Of a DNA stretch of 64,000 nt, positions 33,133-42,964 are shown one piece after another. The stretch's first letter is position 1. Every line of letters begins with the position of its first letter. The DNA lies in contig NZ_CP151943.1 of the NCBI RefSeq assembly GCF_038592905.1, positions 282,001-346,000 on the forward strand. The letters are read 5' to 3'. A model generated the notes under the pieces. It did not search any database and had not been told where the DNA came from. It was given only the letters and a program-made list of their open reading frames with translations. The translations under genes were made by a program, and so were the position numbers. The DNA comes from Neobacillus sp. FSL H8-0543 (lineage in GTDB: Bacteria > Bacillota > Bacilli > Bacillales > Cytobacillaceae).

Positions 33133-34995
33133 ATGAATGGTTTAGATTCTGGCATCAACTGGATTACTGAAACACTTAGAAAAGACCATTCTCCCGATGG
33201 CTCCTGGAACTATCCGTTTGAAACGGGGATATCAACAGATGCTTATATGATCATTTTATTACGGACATTGGAAATAAATGATGAAGAATTGATTAAGGGA
33301 CTTTGTAAACGGATATTTAGTAAGCAGGAGAAGAATGGGGCTTGGAAGCTATTTTATGATGAAGGGGATGGAAATCTTACAGCTACACTAGAATCCTATT
33401 ACGCACTACTGTATGCGGGTTACTATGATAAAAACGATAAACGGCTGCTAGCAGCAAAAAAATTCATTTTATCAAAAGGCGGTTTGGAAGAGGTTAGTAT
33501 GTTCACCAAAATCATGCTGGCAATCACTGGTCAAACACCCTGGCCTTCCTCCTCTCCTCTACCGATTGAAGTGATTCTGCTGCCACAGTTTGTACCGATT
33601 AATTACTATTCCTTCTCTGTCTTTGGGCGAGCAAATCTTACCCCGATTATGATTTTAAGTGCTAAAAAGTTTACGATAAAGACAGATAAAAGCCCTAATC
33701 TCTCGGATTTGTATTTGGGTCGGACGAATAATGATTCCTGGGTGTCCTCATCCGAAATGCGCTCCTTGTTTTCCTTTCTTGAAGAGGGAATTAAGGATTT
33801 AATAGGGTTACCGGATCAGCTCCATAAGCTAGCAATGATGCGCGCAAAAAAATATATGCTTGACCACATTGAATCTGACGGAACGTTATTCAGCTATTAC
33901 AGCTCGACGTTTTTGATGATATTTGCCCTCTTATCGCTAGGAGTAAAAAAGACAGACCCAGTTATACGGAACGCAGTGAATGGCATTAAATCGATGAAAT
34001 GTGAAATCAATGGCTTGCCGCATATGCAGTACACCACTGCAAATGTTTGGAATACCTCATTGATAGGCTACTCCCTCCAATCAGCAGGAATCGCCTTTGA
34101 TGATCCAATGGTCATGAAAGCCAATCAATACCTTTTGAATCGACAGCATCACAAATTCGGTGATTGGGTCATTCATAATCCACAAACACTTCCCGGTGGC
34201 TGGGGCTTCTCGAATATTAATACGATGAATCCTGACGTGGACGATACGACCGCGTCATTAAGGTCACTCGCTCGAATGGCTTCAACTGACCGTTCTGCCT
34301 GGGAGCGAGGGATAGCCTGGTTATTATCCATGCAGAATAACGATGGCGGCTGGGCGGCTTTTGAGAAGAATACAGATACAAAGTTAGTTGATTTTTTACC
34401 GATTGAAAAAGGTGAATTCTTACTAAATGACCCGTCTTGTGCAGATATCACCGGAAGAACGTTAGAATTTTTCGGTCATTATACAAATCTGCCTACTGAC
34501 CACGAAGCGATTAGAAGAGGGATAAAATGGCTTTTGAAAAACCAAGAAGCTGATGGTTCTTGGTACGGCAGGTGGGGAATTTGCTATCTTTATGGAACGT
34601 GGGCAGCAGTAACCGGCTTATTGGCCGCGGGAGTGCCTGCAGCAAATCCAAGCATCCAACAGGCGGTAAAATGGTTAAAACAAGTCCAAAACCAGGATGG
34701 CGGCTGGGGAGAATCCTGCCTTAGTGACAGTTACAAATCATATTCCCCGCTCCATACGAGTACGTTGACTCATACTTCCTGGGCATTGGATGTATTAATC
34801 GCTGCTTCTGAGAAGCCGACACCAGAAATAAAAAAAGGGGTCTCATTTTTGCTGGAATCGCTCGAAAAGGAAGATTGGACCACTGACTATCCTAAAGGTC
34901 AAGGAATGGCAGGAGCCTTTTATATTCATTATCACAGCTATCGCTACATCTATCCTTTACTTGCTCTCTCGCATTATCGTAGGAAATTCACATGA
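33133..34995 (+). CDS. shc: Squalene-hopene cyclase family terpene cyclase
   Basis: This ~620-residue monotopic membrane enzyme protonates a C30-C35 polyprene and cyclises it. The catalytic DVDD is seen in NPDVDDTTAS near residue 367. QW repeats are frequent, for example QNNDGGWAAF, QEADGSWYGRWG and QNQDGGWGES. The start is an ATG after AGGAAGG; a GTG one codon earlier is also possible. The substrate may be squalene or, as for B. subtilis SqhC, tetraprenyl-curcumene; sequence alone does not decide. Confidence 0.93.
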   Translation: MNGLDSGINWITETLRKDHSPDGSWNYPFETGISTDAYMIILLRTLEINDEELIKGLCKRIFSKQEKNGAWKLFYDEGDGNLTATLESYYALLYAGYYDKNDKRLLAAKKFILSKGGLEEVSMFTKIMLAITGQTPWPSSSPLPIEVILLPQFVPINYYSFSVFGRANLTPIMILSAKKFTIKTDKSPNLSDLYLGRTNNDSWVSSSEMRSLFSFLEEGIKDLIGLPDQLHKLAMMRAKKYMLDHIESDGTLFSYYSSTFLMIFALLSLGVKKTDPVIRNAVNGIKSMKCEINGLPHMQYTTANVWNTSLIGYSLQSAGIAFDDPMVMKANQYLLNRQHHKFGDWVIHNPQTLPGGWGFSNINTMNPDVDDTTASLRSLARMASTDRSAWERGIAWLLSMQNNDGGWAAFEKNTDTKLVDFLPIEKGEFLLNDPSCADITGRTLEFFGHYTNLPTDHEAIRRGIKWLLKNQEADGSWYGRWGICYLYGTWAAVTGLLAAGVPAANPSIQQAVKWLKQVQNQDGGWGESCLSDSYKSYSPLHTSTLTHTSWALDVLIAASEKPTPEIKKGVSFLLESLEKEDWTTDYPKGQGMAGAFYIHYHSYRYIYPLLALSHYRRKFT

Positions 34996-35030
34996 AAAAC
35001 CGACGGGAGTCAGCTCTCCGTCGGCTTTTT
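34995..35030. terminator. Bidirectional terminator between shc and mug
   Basis: AAAAACCGACGG...CCGTCGGCTTTTT forms a long stem with A/T tails on both sides, between convergent genes. Confidence 0.88.
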
Positions 35031-35529
35031 AGAATATTTCATTGAGTTGCTTGTAAATTTCTACAATCTCCTCAATTTTCATTCGAACGAGACCGCTTGA
35101 AGATGGGGCCACAAAATCAATCGTCCCTGGAACGACTGCCTCTTCTTGCTTACCCCATGCCACCTTCTTCTGTCCGCTGTACTCTTGATAAACCCCTTTA
35201 CCGACAAAACACACCACTTTTGGTTTCAGCTGTTCAATTTTGTTCTGAAGAATTACTTTTCCCTCTTGATATTCAAGCTTAGTAATCTCATCTGCTGCTT
35301 TTGTCGGCCTTGCGACAATATTGGTAATCCCCAGTCCTATGTTAGGAAGAAGATGGTCTTCTGCGGCTGCATACTTTCTCGGCGTAATCCCCGCTTCATG
35401 TAAAATTCGCCAAAAACGATTGTTTGGATTGGCAAAATGGGTTCCCGTTTCACTTGAACGAATACTTGGATTAAATCCGACAAAAAGAATCTTTAAACCT
35501 TCCTTAATGTGATCATTTACTGGTTTCAA
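35029..35529 (-). CDS. mug: Mismatch-specific uracil/thymine DNA glycosylase (Mug/TDG)
   Basis: This 166-residue enzyme removes U or T from G mispairs in base-excision repair. The motifs FVGFNPSIRSSETGTHFANP (active-site loop with GxNP) and the late APSSSGLVR are characteristic. It starts with TTG after GAGGGAAT. The gene is alone and convergent to shc. Confidence 0.9.
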   Translation of the reverse strand: MKPVNDHIKEGLKILFVGFNPSIRSSETGTHFANPNNRFWRILHEAGITPRKYAAAEDHLLPNIGLGITNIVARPTKAADEITKLEYQEGKVILQNKIEQLKPKVVCFVGKGVYQEYSGQKKVAWGKQEEAVVPGTIDFVAPSSSGLVRMKIEEIVEIYKQLNEIF

Positions 35530-35587
35530 ACGTATTCCCTCTATTCAATTAAACATTTCTGTTGAGCATAACCTATTTCTCAATTTG

Positions 35588-36181
35588 CTACAAACATTCG
35601 TTTTCGACAATAGTGAACGAGGTTATGAATGTAACAAGTAAACCGACAATTGCAATGATTAGCAGCGAATATAGTAACCTTGCTTCTTGAAGTAGAACCA
35701 GAGCTGAAAGAATAAGAAGCGTGTCCATCGCAAAAGCAATCACACCTACATTTATCTTTGACCATTTAGCTAGCAACAAAGCAAGCAGGTCCATGCCACC
35801 AGGGCTGATTTGATTTCTTAACATTACTCCTATCCCAAGTCCAATAATAATACCGCCTAGGATAACACTACTGATAATTGGTAGATGAAATATACCATTT
35901 AGCGGTTTTAGAATTTCAATCATAAATCCTGACGTAATTGCACCAATTACCCCGTAATAAAAATAAGAAGGATCAGATTTGAACGCTAATAAATAAACAG
36001 GTAAATTTAACAAAATAAGCAACAAACCAATTTTTAAACCCCATAAATAATTTAAGACAAGACTGATGCCAAACATCCCTCCATTGATTAAATGAAAAGG
36101 AACGATAAAACTGTTAACCCCTATACCTATCATAGTACTTCCGAATCCGATAACCGCCAATTTTTTTACCCTCTCAGCCAT
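35588..36181 (-). CDS. YitT family membrane protein, short form
   Basis: This 197-residue protein has five to six membrane helices and the YitT-family hallmarks IVPFHLINGGMFGISLVLNY and GIGVMLRNQISPGGMDLLAL. It lacks the C-terminal DUF2179 domain present in the two longer relatives at 57831 and 62110. The function of the family is unknown. The ribosome binding site (AAGGG close to the ATG) is weak. Confidence 0.85.
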   Translation of the reverse strand: MAERVKKLAVIGFGSTMIGIGVNSFIVPFHLINGGMFGISLVLNYLWGLKIGLLLILLNLPVYLLAFKSDPSYFYYGVIGAITSGFMIEILKPLNGIFHLPIISSVILGGIIIGLGIGVMLRNQISPGGMDLLALLLAKWSKINVGVIAFAMDTLLILSALVLLQEARLLYSLLIIAIVGLLVTFITSFTIVENECL

Positions 36182-36261
36182 CCCTTGTCCAAAGTTCCTA
36201 TTACACTAATATGTGGGATAAATGAAATTCATGCAAAACCCAAGAGTGGAAGTTATTAAGC

Positions 36262-36292
36262 AACAAAAATAGAGCCGTGATTTACGGCTCCC
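36262..36292 (-). terminator. Terminator after the ABC-F gene
   Basis: GAGCCGT and ACGGCTC pair around GATTT, and TATTTTTG follows on the minus strand. Confidence 0.78.
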
Positions 36293-36367
36293 TTTCGTCT
36301 ATTAAAAGGTATTATAAATATTTTCACATTCTTCACCCGGGGTTTGACGATGTATTTCTATTGACGT

Positions 36368-38251
36368 TTAGACAACTTCATCGAATTGTGTATAAAGGTG
36401 GTCTCTTTCCTTTTCCATCCGTTCTAAATCTTTATAGAAGCTTTGTAGTTGGTCAAGATCACTAACGGATTCCATTTGCTGCTTTAACAAATAAATCTCC
36501 GCTTCAATCTCCTCCAGCCTTTGTTCTAAATCAACCAATTGGACCGAAACTACTTCTGGCTTTTTCTCTTGTTTAGGACTCTTGTTGATTGGCTTAGAAG
36601 CTTCTGCACCAACATCAGGACTGGTTATTTGTGCACTTAGCTTTTCTCTTGCCCAATCATAATTCCCGTCAAAAAAGTAGATCGACTCGTCCTGTAGCCA
36701 ATAGATCTTCTTAAACAATTTATTAAGGAAATAGCGATCATGGGAAACAGCTACAATCGTCCCGTTGAATTGTTCCAAGGCTTCCTCCAGAACTTCACAC
36801 GAATCAATGTCAAGGTGGTTTGTCGGTTCATCCAAAATGAGAAGATTGAAATCCTGGTACATCAACTGTGCCAAACGGAGGCGCATCCTTTCTCCTCCAC
36901 TTAATTGATTGACCTTACGAAAGACAGCAGGTCCGAAGAATAGAAAACGGGCTAAAATATGCCGTGCCTCTCCTTCATTCACCAATACCTCTGAGCGAAA
37001 TACGTCAATCAACTGTTCCTCACCGATTTCATTAAATACATGCTGTGATAAGTAACCGACTTTTACATTACTGCCAACCTTAATGATTCCTTCATCCGCT
37101 TCACACTCTTTTAGAATCATTTTTAAGAGCGTGGATTTACCTGTCCCATTCTCTCCAACAATAGCAGTACGGTCTTTATATTGAATAAGCATATTTACTT
37201 TTTCAAAAAGTGTCCTGCTGCCATAGCTTTTAGAAACATCCTCCAAAATAATCACATCTTTGCCGCTGCGGTCATTGGCTTCAAAATCAATCGCCATTTT
37301 TTTCACATCGATTTTCGGACGGTCGAGCTTTTCAATTCGGTCAAGTGCTCGCTGCATGTTGGTGGCCCGTTTATGAAGGGCAGCACTTGGTGGATTCGCC
37401 CTGTTTGCCCAATCACGAAGCCGTTTTATTGCTTCCTTCATTTTCTTTATTTTTCGCTGCTGTTCCTGAAATTCTTGAAATTCCCTTAACAGGCGTTCTT
37501 CCTTTTCTTTTATATATCCGGTAAAGTTGGAATGATAGAGCTCAATTTCTCCATCCTCCATATCGAGTACCTTTGTCACTACTTCATCTAAAAAGTAGCG
37601 ATCATGAGAAATCAGAATGATTGTTCCTGAATACTCTGTCAGGAATTTACCTAGCCACTCAATGGCCATTAAATCGAGATGATTTGTCGGTTCATCTAAC
37701 AACAGCATATCCGGCTTTTTTAATAAGCTTAAACCAAGTCCCACTTTTGTTTTCTCCCCACCACTTAAAAGGGTAAACGGCTTCTCAAGTAAGTCTGTGA
37801 TTTTTAGACCGTTGGCTACACGATCCAATTGGGCATCGATTTCATAGCCGCCATTTAGGATAAAATCATCCTGAAGCTTCCCATATTGATCGATTAGCCG
37901 CTGTAAATAAACAGGGGCAAGTTCTTGGCCCATCTCTAGCTCTAATTGCTTGAGTGTCTGTTCAGTCGTTAGTAGTTGGTCAAAAGCTGTTTTTAGTACT
38001 TCTTTAACGGTTAAATGCCCGAAGTCAGGAATTTGAGCGAGGTAGCCTATTTTCAACCCTTTTTTCCAATGAATAACCCCTTCATCAACTGTGTCGTGAT
38101 TTGCCAGTAATCGTAATAACGTGGTTTTCCCACAACCGTTTCGGCCAACCAAACCGATGCGGCTCCCTTCATGAACCTCAAAGGATAAATCCTTAAAAAT
38201 GATATTTCCGCCAAATGATTTTGCTATCTGATTAACACTACTTACGATCAT
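36368..38251 (-). CDS. ABC-F ATPase, probable antibiotic-resistance type
   Basis: This ~627-residue soluble protein has two ABC domains without membrane parts. Walker A motifs are GRNGCGKTT and GENGTGKST, signatures LSGGEKTKV and LSGGERMRL, and each Walker B ends in DEPTNHLD, the ABC-F hallmark. A linker of ~80 residues lies between them, and the C-terminus is a charged coiled coil. I start at MIVSSVNQ, seven bases after AAGGAG. A leader peptide and a terminator-type attenuator upstream are typical for ribosome-protection ABC-F genes induced by translation-inhibiting drugs. Which drug class is not readable. Confidence 0.9.
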   Translation of the reverse strand: MIVSSVNQIAKSFGGNIIFKDLSFEVHEGSRIGLVGRNGCGKTTLLRLLANHDTVDEGVIHWKKGLKIGYLAQIPDFGHLTVKEVLKTAFDQLLTTEQTLKQLELEMGQELAPVYLQRLIDQYGKLQDDFILNGGYEIDAQLDRVANGLKITDLLEKPFTLLSGGEKTKVGLGLSLLKKPDMLLLDEPTNHLDLMAIEWLGKFLTEYSGTIILISHDRYFLDEVVTKVLDMEDGEIELYHSNFTGYIKEKEERLLREFQEFQEQQRKIKKMKEAIKRLRDWANRANPPSAALHKRATNMQRALDRIEKLDRPKIDVKKMAIDFEANDRSGKDVIILEDVSKSYGSRTLFEKVNMLIQYKDRTAIVGENGTGKSTLLKMILKECEADEGIIKVGSNVKVGYLSQHVFNEIGEEQLIDVFRSEVLVNEGEARHILARFLFFGPAVFRKVNQLSGGERMRLRLAQLMYQDFNLLILDEPTNHLDIDSCEVLEEALEQFNGTIVAVSHDRYFLNKLFKKIYWLQDESIYFFDGNYDWAREKLSAQITSPDVGAEASKPINKSPKQEKKPEVVSVQLVDLEQRLEEIEAEIYLLKQQMESVSDLDQLQSFYKDLERMEKERDHLYTQFDEVV

Positions 38252-38283
38252 GTTCATTCTCCTTTTTTGAACACTCTCCATAC

Positions 38284-38317
38284 AAAAAAAACCACGGGCA
38301 TCTAAAGATACCCGTGG
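38284..38317 (-). terminator. Attenuator terminator in the ABC-F leader
   Basis: CCACGGGTATCT and AGATGCCCGTGG pair on the minus strand and eight T residues follow, 33 bp before the ABC-F start. A second small hairpin (AGAGT/ACTCT, 38326-38345) overlaps the leader-peptide stop. Confidence 0.85.
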
Positions 38318-38344
38318 CAAGAAAAAGAGTACGTGGGAGCACTC

Positions 38345-38500
38345 TTATATGGGTAAAGAGATGTGTTTTCGTTCTATATACATTTTGTAGTTTTGAAAAA
38401 AGGACAGACTACCCCCATTGAAAACAACACCATGAAAAATCGCACGGCACAAATATAGGGCTTCAATCCATTGCACACGTACAAAATTAGAACGCTTCAT
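38345..38500 (-). CDS. Leader peptide of the ABC-F gene
   Basis: This 51-codon frame starts with ATG after GGAGGTG at eight bases, an excellent site, and ends just before the attenuator. The product begins MKRSNFVRVQWIEALYL and has no recognisable domain. Position and strength of the initiation site suggest that ribosome stalling on it controls read-through into the ABC-F gene; the peptide itself may have no further role. Confidence 0.75.
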   Translation of the reverse strand: MKRSNFVRVQWIEALYLCRAIFHGVVFNGGSLSFFQNYKMYIERKHISLPI

Positions 38501-38535
38501 CTCTTCACACCTCCGTTTCACTTCAAGTTATTTAT

Positions 38536-38564
38536 ATTTTAAATATTTACCGTACACATTGCAA
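38536..38564 (-). promoter_or_regulatory. Promoter of the leader/ABC-F transcript
   Basis: TTGCAA (38559-38564) and TAAAAT (38536-38541) are exactly 17 bp apart on the minus strand, about 35 bp before the leader start codon. Confidence 0.75.
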
Positions 38565-38618
38565 GTCTATTTTTTCAGATTTATCGAAAGGTTCGGATTT
38601 GTGATTGATTTTTGCTGA

Positions 38619-39041
38619 CTAATGTAGATACCTTTTCCTTGAACCAAACCTTCGCCGATAAACAAACTTTCGTAAATCATCATCATTTAATCTCCCTTCA
38701 TACATCAAAAATAATAATGATTGGTATTGACGATAGTGCTCCATGACAAAAAGAGCGAACTCCTTTCGTTCGCTCTTCAGTTTCCTCTTTATATCATCCT
38801 GGGCCATTATTTCTTCCAGCTGATCATGATAATAGGACTTGGTGTCTTCCCATTTCCCCTTTCTATTTTCTAGAATATCACGGGCATACTCTGGCAATTT
38901 TTCAATCACCAAGTCAAGATAGCCTTCAGACCACATAACCATTTTATCTTTTTCAGTAAGTTCTATGACCATTTGTAAGAGCTGGAGCTCATCCACTTCT
39001 TCACTAGCTGCGTATTTCCCTACTTTATTCAGCGTCTTCAC
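38619..39041 (-). CDS. Conserved small soluble protein, unknown
   Basis: I do not recognise this ~140-residue protein. It is charged and helical, with no membrane segment, and ends in a basic tail (RRRFGSRKRYLH). It begins 12 bp after the parvulin gene and is probably cotranscribed with it. The given GTG start overlaps the only GAGGTG motif; a CTG three codons later sits at better spacing, so the start is uncertain. A role linked to secretion stress is only suggested by position. Confidence 0.7.
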   Translation of the reverse strand: MKTLNKVGKYAASEEVDELQLLQMVIELTEKDKMVMWSEGYLDLVIEKLPEYARDILENRKGKWEDTKSYYHDQLEEIMAQDDIKRKLKSERKEFALFVMEHYRQYQSLLFLMYEGRLNDDDLRKFVYRRRFGSRKRYLH

Positions 39042-39055
39042 CTCTTAAAATTTCA

Positions 39056-39943
39056 TCAAATGGCAGTTTGAAGCGTATTTTCAATGTCATAATCTTGTTT
39101 CTTCGTTTCAAGCCATGTTTGGTATTCGCTGTTTATCTTTTCCTCTAGAAGGGTCTCCTTAATTTGTTCCTTACTATCGTCAAAATTTGCTTCTACTGCT
39201 TCCTTTTTATCCTCAACCTTAATGATATGATACCCATAATCAGTTTTGATTGGGTCACTAATTTTATTTATTGCCAAGCCAAAAGCAATCTCTTCAAATT
39301 CCTCTACCATTGTTCCTTTCGGGAAATAGCCAAGGTCTCCTCCACTTTCCTTTGAACCATCCGTTGAAAATTCCTTAGCTAATGCTGCAAAATCCTCACC
39401 TGCATTGAGCTTATCCTTGATTTCATTTGCAGTTTCTTCATCGTCAACAAGTATATGACTCGCTTTGATTTGTTCAGCTTCTCCAAGTGAATCCTTATTT
39501 TCCTCAAAGTAAGTTTGTATCTCCTCATTTGTAATCTCAATTTGCGGCTCAAGCAATTCTTTGATGGTTAAGTAATTTTTCAAGTTCTTTTTGATGGTTG
39601 TGAGAGTTGTATTATTTGATTGTAGTACCTGGTTAAATACTTCCTCACCTCCATAGGATTCCTTCAGTTTTTCAATCTCATCATTCAATTTCGAATCAGT
39701 GATCGAAACTTTTTCCTTTTTTGCCTCTAATGCGACGATTTTATCGGCAATTAATTGGTCGACTGCGGCAGTGCCGTATTGCTCTACCATCACATCATAA
39801 AGCTCGTCCTTACTGATAGCCTCACCATCGACCTTCGCTATCGCATCATCTTTCGTAAACGCAAAGCTAAGAAGAACTCCTATTGCAATGAACAAAACCA
39901 CAATTACTAAAAAAAACTTTTTATTTTGTTTTAAAACTAACAT
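39056..39943 (-). CDS. Membrane-anchored parvulin foldase (PrsA/YacD-like)
   Basis: This 295-residue protein has an N-terminal membrane segment (residues 9-29) and an extracellular body with a SurA-type helical region and a parvulin domain (about 160-250: [11 protein letters not shown], then [12 protein letters not shown]). No cysteine follows the hydrophobic segment, so it is not a lipoprotein like PrsA but a membrane-anchored form as in YacD. It would help fold exported proteins at the membrane face. It lies 21 bp downstream of the HtrA-type gene, which supports a joint response to secretion stress. Confidence 0.9.
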   Translation of the reverse strand: MLVLKQNKKFFLVIVVLFIAIGVLLSFAFTKDDAIAKVDGEAISKDELYDVMVEQYGTAAVDQLIADKIVALEAKKEKVSITDSKLNDEIEKLKESYGGEEVFNQVLQSNNTTLTTIKKNLKNYLTIKELLEPQIEITNEEIQTYFEENKDSLGEAEQIKASHILVDDEETANEIKDKLNAGEDFAALAKEFSTDGSKESGGDLGYFPKGTMVEEFEEIAFGLAINKISDPIKTDYGYHIIKVEDKKEAVEANFDDSKEQIKETLLEEKINSEYQTWLETKKQDYDIENTLQTAI

Positions 39944-39964
39944 TCTATATAGGACTCCCTTAGA

Positions 39965-41380
39965 TTATTTCGCTAACTTAACCGTTAAATTGATCATCTT
40001 TCCATCACGATTCACTTCCATTTTAATTTCATCACCGGTGCTGACCTTTGTGTATAAAAATTTCCGTAATTCTGACGAGCTTGTAATTTTTTCCCCATTC
40101 ATTGTGACGATCACATCTCTAGCCTGTAAACCAGCGTTAGCAGCAACAGAATTCGCCTCGACAGTTGTAATCATCACCCCTTCTTGAACATTCGTTGGCC
40201 AATAAAATTGCGGAATTTGATCTAAGTCCATGAGTCCAACACCAAGATATGGTCGCTCAATTTTTCCATTTTTAATTAATTCATTAAGAACGGGGATGAC
40301 ATCATTACTCGGGATTGCAAACCCTAACCCTTCCACACCACTTTCGGAGATTTTCGCACTATTGATTCCAATAACTAACCCTTGTGGATTAATTAGCGCA
40401 CCTCCACTGTTACCTGGATTTATCGCAGCATCCGTTTGAACGACATTGGTTTCCCAATTTCCCGCAGAAGTGGCAATCGGAATCGAACGGTTCGTTGCAC
40501 TTACAATTCCTTGTGTGACAGTTCTTGACAAATTAAGTCCAAGCGGATTTCCGATTGCATACACTTGGTCGCCTGGACGAAGTGTAGAGGAATCACCAAA
40601 CTCAGCGGTTCCAGTTACATATTTCGCATCAATTTTTAAGACAGCAAGATCTGTTAAAGCATCCGTCCCAACGATTTCAGCTGTTGTCTTTTCCCCATCA
40701 AATAAGGAAATTTCAAGCTTCGAGGCCCCTTCTACTACATGATTATTTGTAACGATATAGGCAATATCTTTATCCTTTTTAAAAATAACCCCCGAACCAG
40801 AACCTCTTTGAACACCTTGAGAGGAATCAGGTATTCCGTAAAAACTACCACTTTGCTTTTGCTGGATATTCGTAATTCCAACAATTGTTTTTGATAGTTG
40901 CTCAACCGTGTCTGCTATTGTTGAAGAATTCGTCACTGAAGTTGGTTGGGCTGTTACAGGTTTTCCTGCCTCCGTTGCTTTTTGTTCCGAACCACTAATC
41001 ACTTGATTTTCCGCAGTTGGATAAAAGTTTTTCATATAGTCGGTGTGTGGAAGGACTGTTAATGTCAAAACAGATCCAACCACGCCAGCTGCTAGGATTG
41101 AAGCAAACCCCTTTATGTTTCGCTTTGTATTACTCTTATTCTTTTCGATTCGGTTAATCGGGCTAGGATCATCCTCTGTCAATCTCTCAGATGGGCTCTC
41201 TTTAATCTCTATACCACTTACATCCGTTTCGAGTTCTGATGCCGACGACACCCTTTCACCAGTTACATCACTTGATGTTGTTGCTTCATATTCTTCTGTT
41301 TTCATATCTGTCACTTCCGAAGATTCTTCCGTTGCATTCGGCAGATCATTAACTTTTTCAAATTCATCTTTGTTATCCAT
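39965..41380 (-). CDS. htrA: HtrA-family serine protease
   Basis: This 471-residue protease has a cytosolic acidic N-terminus (1-90), one membrane helix (92-110), a trypsin-like domain with His214, Asp244 and Ser325 (GNSGG), and a C-terminal PDZ domain. It degrades or refolds misfolded exported proteins. AAAGGAGAAG precedes the ATG. A TTTTTTCATATTTG string in the upstream region could be a response-regulator box near the -35. The two-component genes directly upstream support control by secretion stress. HtrA versus HtrB/YyxA is not separable by eye. Confidence 0.93.
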   Translation of the reverse strand: MDNKDEFEKVNDLPNATEESSEVTDMKTEEYEATTSSDVTGERVSSASELETDVSGIEIKESPSERLTEDDPSPINRIEKNKSNTKRNIKGFASILAAGVVGSVLTLTVLPHTDYMKNFYPTAENQVISGSEQKATEAGKPVTAQPTSVTNSSTIADTVEQLSKTIVGITNIQQKQSGSFYGIPDSSQGVQRGSGSGVIFKKDKDIAYIVTNNHVVEGASKLEISLFDGEKTTAEIVGTDALTDLAVLKIDAKYVTGTAEFGDSSTLRPGDQVYAIGNPLGLNLSRTVTQGIVSATNRSIPIATSAGNWETNVVQTDAAINPGNSGGALINPQGLVIGINSAKISESGVEGLGFAIPSNDVIPVLNELIKNGKIERPYLGVGLMDLDQIPQFYWPTNVQEGVMITTVEANSVAANAGLQARDVIVTMNGEKITSSSELRKFLYTKVSTGDEIKMEVNRDGKMINLTVKLAK

Positions 41381-41516
41381 ACTCTATCTTCTCCTTTACA
41401 TTTTTAATCGATTGTATATTTCCTTATATTTATACTTTAGCCAACAAATATGAAAAAACTATTAACAAACTTTAAAGTAATATGGAATTTATTGAGAAAG
41501 TTGATGAATTTTGATC

Positions 41517-41547
41517 AAAAAAGCTGCAGGCTAATTGCCCACAGCTT
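41517..41547 (-). terminator. Terminator overlapping the kinase stop codon
   Basis: AAGCTGTGGGC and GCCTGCAGCTT pair around AATTA, followed by TTTTTT on the minus strand. The stem begins within the last kinase codons and separates the two-component operon from the protease gene. Confidence 0.85.
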
Positions 41548-42964
41548 CCTGTTTAAAACGAATGACAAATTTTGTCCCTTTTCCTTTTTCGCTGGTAACG
41601 TTAATTTCTCCATTATGAAGCAAAACTAATTGTTTCACGATAGAGAGACCCAGTCCAAATTCTCCGTATGGAGTACTAGTCCTTGAAATATCAGCTTTAT
41701 AAAAGCGTCTCCAAATGTTCTCCAGTTCATTAGGGTCAATTCCAATCCCAGTGTCCTCCACTTCAATAATCGGTTCATTTCCTTCGGTTTTACCTCTTAA
41801 CCAAATCGTTCCGTCTGTTGTAAATTGAATACTATTTTTTGTAATATTAATCAGAATTTGAACGAGTCGGTCATAATCAGCATTCACTTCAATATCCGGA
41901 TCAGCCTCTACTAAAATTTCAACATTTTTTTCTTCTGCTTGCAGCGTTAACTGTTCTTGGATGATTTCTAACACTTCTAAAAGCTGAATATCTTCCCGAT
42001 ATAATTGAATTTGGTTAGATCTTACTTTTTCAATATCCAGGTTTTCATTCACGAGACGAATCAGTCTTTTGGCTTCCTGACTAACTAAATTGATTCCTCG
42101 CTCCTTATCCTCTTCAGGAATCATGTCATTCTTCAAGCCTTCAATTACCCCGCTGATCGTTGTTAACGGAGTCCGCATTTCATGAGAAACATCGGCCATA
42201 AATTGCCTTCTACGGTTTTCTAAACTTTCAATTTCCTCCATCGAATGGTTTAACTTCTTCACCATATGATTAAAATCATTTGCCAATTCTCCAATTTCAT
42301 CAAAATTGGAGGATGGTACATGTACATGATAATCTCCTGATGAAACGAGCGAGGTTGCTTCACGAAGCCGTCTAATTCGATGGACATGGATTCTCGATAA
42401 AAGCCAGCTTAGTAAAAAGGATACGCCTAATGCAATTAAGATGGCATAGATTAAAAATTGATTAACTTGACGGATCATTGTGCTTGAACCACTTATCGGC
42501 GAGGTTAATAAAATCCCTCCACCAAATGTTCCACCAACCATATAGGGCAAGACCACAAAGGTAACACCCTGATCAAATCTTTTATAGTCGCTTTGAAAGA
42601 TGAGGGTTTTTCCCTTTGTGATTTTTTCCCATTCAGAAGCAGATAGTTCAATTGCAGGACCACCCCTGCCAACTGCATAGAGGTTAGCATCTTGGTCAAA
42701 CATACTAAAGCTTATATTTCGAGCACGTAACACTGTACTGTGCTGATTAATAATTTGTTCCGTCGCAATCGGGTTACGTTCTATTTCTTTTAAAATCGCT
42801 TTTCCATATGTAATAAGTTCTTCCGCTTTATTCTCATATACTAAATTTCCTACATAATGAGCAAACAATAGACCCAATACAAGAAAGGCGACGACGATGA
42901 TACTTATATGGCTAATAAATTGTTGATAAATATATCTAATTTTTATCTGCTTGAGTCGATTCAT
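41531..42964 (-). CDS. cssS: Sensor histidine kinase, CssS-like
   Basis: This ~477-residue membrane kinase has a membrane helix at ~18-40, an extracellular domain (~45-165), a second helix (~172-192), a HAMP linker, the phospho-acceptor SHEMRTPLTT (His261) and an ATP-binding domain with NITKNSIQFT and DTGIGIDP, then GLGLSIVK. It would autophosphorylate in response to misfolded secreted protein. The ATG lies inside the regulator gene (29-bp overlap) with TAGGAT upstream. The locus matches CssS of B. subtilis, which sits beside htrB. Confidence 0.88.
   Translation of the reverse strand: MNRLKQIKIRYIYQQFISHISIIVVAFLVLGLLFAHYVGNLVYENKAEELITYGKAILKEIERNPIATEQIINQHSTVLRARNISFSMFDQDANLYAVGRGGPAIELSASEWEKITKGKTLIFQSDYKRFDQGVTFVVLPYMVGGTFGGGILLTSPISGSSTMIRQVNQFLIYAILIALGVSFLLSWLLSRIHVHRIRRLREATSLVSSGDYHVHVPSSNFDEIGELANDFNHMVKKLNHSMEEIESLENRRRQFMADVSHEMRTPLTTISGVIEGLKNDMIPEEDKERGINLVSQEAKRLIRLVNENLDIEKVRSNQIQLYREDIQLLEVLEIIQEQLTLQAEEKNVEILVEADPDIEVNADYDRLVQILINITKNSIQFTTDGTIWLRGKTEGNEPIIEVEDTGIGIDPNELENIWRRFYKADISRTSTPYGEFGLGLSIVKQLVLLHNGEINVTSEKGKGTKFVIRFKQEAVGN

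Noticed and set aside
39056..39943. Parvulin foldase as a PrsA lipoprotein
   Set aside because: No cysteine follows the hydrophobic N-terminal segment, so no lipobox exists.
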